From NCBI RefSeq assembly GCF_036898095.1, contig NC_090725.1, forward strand, positions 316,962,427-317,026,426: 64,000 nt of DNA, written 5' to 3'. This stretch comes from Palaemon carinicauda (taxonomy: Eukaryota; Arthropoda; Malacostraca; Decapoda; Palaemonidae). A program made the translations under genes and the position numbers. How positions within the stretch are numbered: the stretch's first letter is position 1; each line of letters begins with the position of its first letter. Shown piece by piece: positions 62,701 to 64,000 of the stretch. Under the pieces are notes generated by a model. That model was not told where the DNA came from and made no database searches. It saw only the letters and a list, made by a program, of their open reading frames with translations.

Positions 62701-64000
62701 AGAACATTTGGAGAAACATTATTCTTTGCTGGTTTTATATGGATAGATTAAAGTATAGAGTATCTTGTTCTGTTACTGAAAAGAGAACATTTGAAGAAAC
62801 ATTAATTTTTCCTGGTGTTATAACAATAGATTAAAGTATAGAGTATCTCGTTCTGTTGCTGAAAAGAGAAGATTTTGAGAAAAATGATTTTATCCTGGTT
62901 TTATATGGATAGATAAAAGTATAGAGTATCTTGTTCTGTTACTGAAAAAAAAACATTTGGAGAAACATTATTTTTTCCTGGTATTATATGGATAGAAAAA
63001 AGTATAGAGTATCTTGTTCTGTTAGTGAAAAGAGAACATTTGGAGAAACATTATTTTTTCCTGGTTTTATATGGATAGATTAAAGAATAGAGTATCTTGT
63101 TCTGTTACTGAAAAGAGAACATTTGGAGAAACGTTATTTTTTTACTGTTTTTATGTGGATAGATTAAAGTATAGAGTATCTTGTTCTGTTAGTGAAAAGA
63201 GAACATTTGGAGAAACATAATATTTTCCTGGTTTTATATGGATAGATAAAAGTATAGAGTATCTTGTTCTGTTAGTGAAAAGAGAACATTTGGAGAAACA
63301 TTATTTTTTCCTGGTTTTATATGGATAGATTAAAGTATAGAGTATCTAGTTCTGTTACTGAAAAGAGAACATTTGGAGAAACATTATTTTTTCCTGGTTT
63401 TATATGGGTAGATAAAAGTATAGAGTATCTTGTTCTGTTACTGAAAAGAGAACATTTGGAGAAATATTATTTTTTCGTAGTTTTATATGGATAGATTAAA
63501 GTATAGAGTATCTAGTTCTGTTACTGAAAAGAGAACATTTGGAGAAACATTATTTTTTCCTGGTTTTATATGGGTAGATAAAAGTATAGAGTTTCTTGTT
63601 CTGTTACTGAAAAGAGAACATTTAGAGAAACGTTATTTTTTTACTGTTTTTATATGGATAGATTAAAGTATAGAGTATCTAGTTCTGTCAGTGAAAAGAG
63701 AACATTTGGAGAAACATTATTTTTTCGTGGTTTTATATGGATAGATTAAAGTATAGAGTATCTTGTTCTGTTAGTGAAAAGAGAACATTTAGAGAAACAT
63801 TATTTTTTCGTAGTTTTATATGGATAGATTAAAGTATAGAGTATCTTGTTCTGTTACTGAAAAGAGAACATTTTGAGAAACATTATTTTTTCCTGGTTTT
63901 ATATGGATAGATAAAAGTATAGAGTATCTTGTTCTGTTACTGAAAAGAGAACATTTGGAGAAACATTATTTTTTCGTGGTTTTATATGGATAGATAAAAG
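59800..64000 (+). repeat. Higher-order satellite block, copy 3 of 3, cut by window end
   Basis: Third copy of the block, still in register with copies 1 and 2 at the last bases of the window, so its right edge lies outside. Confidence 0.8.

Larger units (their letters stand above)
38321..64000 (+). repeat. 83-bp satellite array, right block (about 309 monomers), open at the window end
   Basis: Same monomer and orientation as the left block, continuing the monomer cut by the transposon. Marker monomers such as the GGTGTTATAACAATAG type and the GAAACGTTATTTTTTTACTG type recur at irregular distances close to whole numbers of monomers (about 14, 20, 21, 26 and 28), so no single fixed higher-order unit exists. 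Between about 43-47 kb and 50.5-55 kb monomers are closer to consensus but have scattered one- or two-base deletions. Confidence 0.97.

Noticed and set aside
11556..64000. Many 60-85 codon open frames in the satellite with repeated motifs such as MDRLKYRVSCSV
   Set aside because: The 83-bp period rotates through three frames, two of which lack stops while TATGGATAG closes the third, so frames of this size are unavoidable. They overlap arbitrarily and show no coding signature.
11556..64000. CRISPR-like array
   Set aside because: Monomers are contiguous and there are no unique spacers between repeats; the genome is eukaryotic in character.
11556..64000. Telomeric repeats or a CENP-B box
   Set aside because: No TTAGG or TTAGGG runs and no match to the CENP-B box core were seen in the monomer.

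Overview
The window looks like non-genic, repeat-dominated DNA of an invertebrate, most probably a decapod crustacean (shrimp, prawn or crayfish type). This is inferred from the very long (TA)n and (GA)n microsatellites, a DIRS-type tyrosine-recombinase retrotransposon, a degenerate LINE with a tandem-repeat tail, a short dispersed repeat of a kind I associate with decapod genomes, and an AT-rich satellite. No intact host gene, tRNA, rRNA or CRISPR array is visible.

Positions 1-7330, minus strand: a decayed DIRS-like retrotransposon. In sense order it has a long 5' leader, a gag-like frame (5069-3279), a pol start and reverse transcriptase (3190-2430), RNase H (about 2455-1800) and a tyrosine recombinase (about 1545-608). 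Catalytic motifs remain readable (YLDD in RT; Arg, HxxR and Tyr in the recombinase), but the frame is broken by at least five frameshifts and three in-frame UAG codons. Positions 7341-7598: (TA)n with a (TG)n core. Positions 7634-9560: a dispersed repeat, then a 5'-truncated LINE (7836-9418) flanked by an 11-bp target-site duplication, then another copy of the dispersed repeat. Positions about 9700-10500: a 44-48 bp minisatellite. Positions 10754-10831: (GA)n. A gap of exactly 500 N (11056-11555) is a scaffold join.

Positions 11556-64000 hold one head-to-tail satellite array with an 83-bp, roughly 28% GC monomer, about 590 copies, all in one orientation, open at both ends (gap on the left, window end on the right). 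It contains multi-kilobase duplicated blocks, so amplification worked on long segments as well as single monomers. The array is interrupted once, by a 3,182-bp element (35135-38316) with a perfect 15-bp terminal inverted repeat and a TTAA target duplication, the signature of the piggyBac superfamily. It has no transposase, so it is non-autonomous. It carries its own tandem array: about five units of about 372 bp, each made of two diverged halves of about 185 bp. A mobile element carrying one satellite and inserted inside another is the most interesting structure here.

No genes act together in a pathway. The window records successive repeat insertions and satellite amplification. The many 60-100 aa open frames in the satellite follow from an 83-bp period without stops in two of three frames and are not genes.
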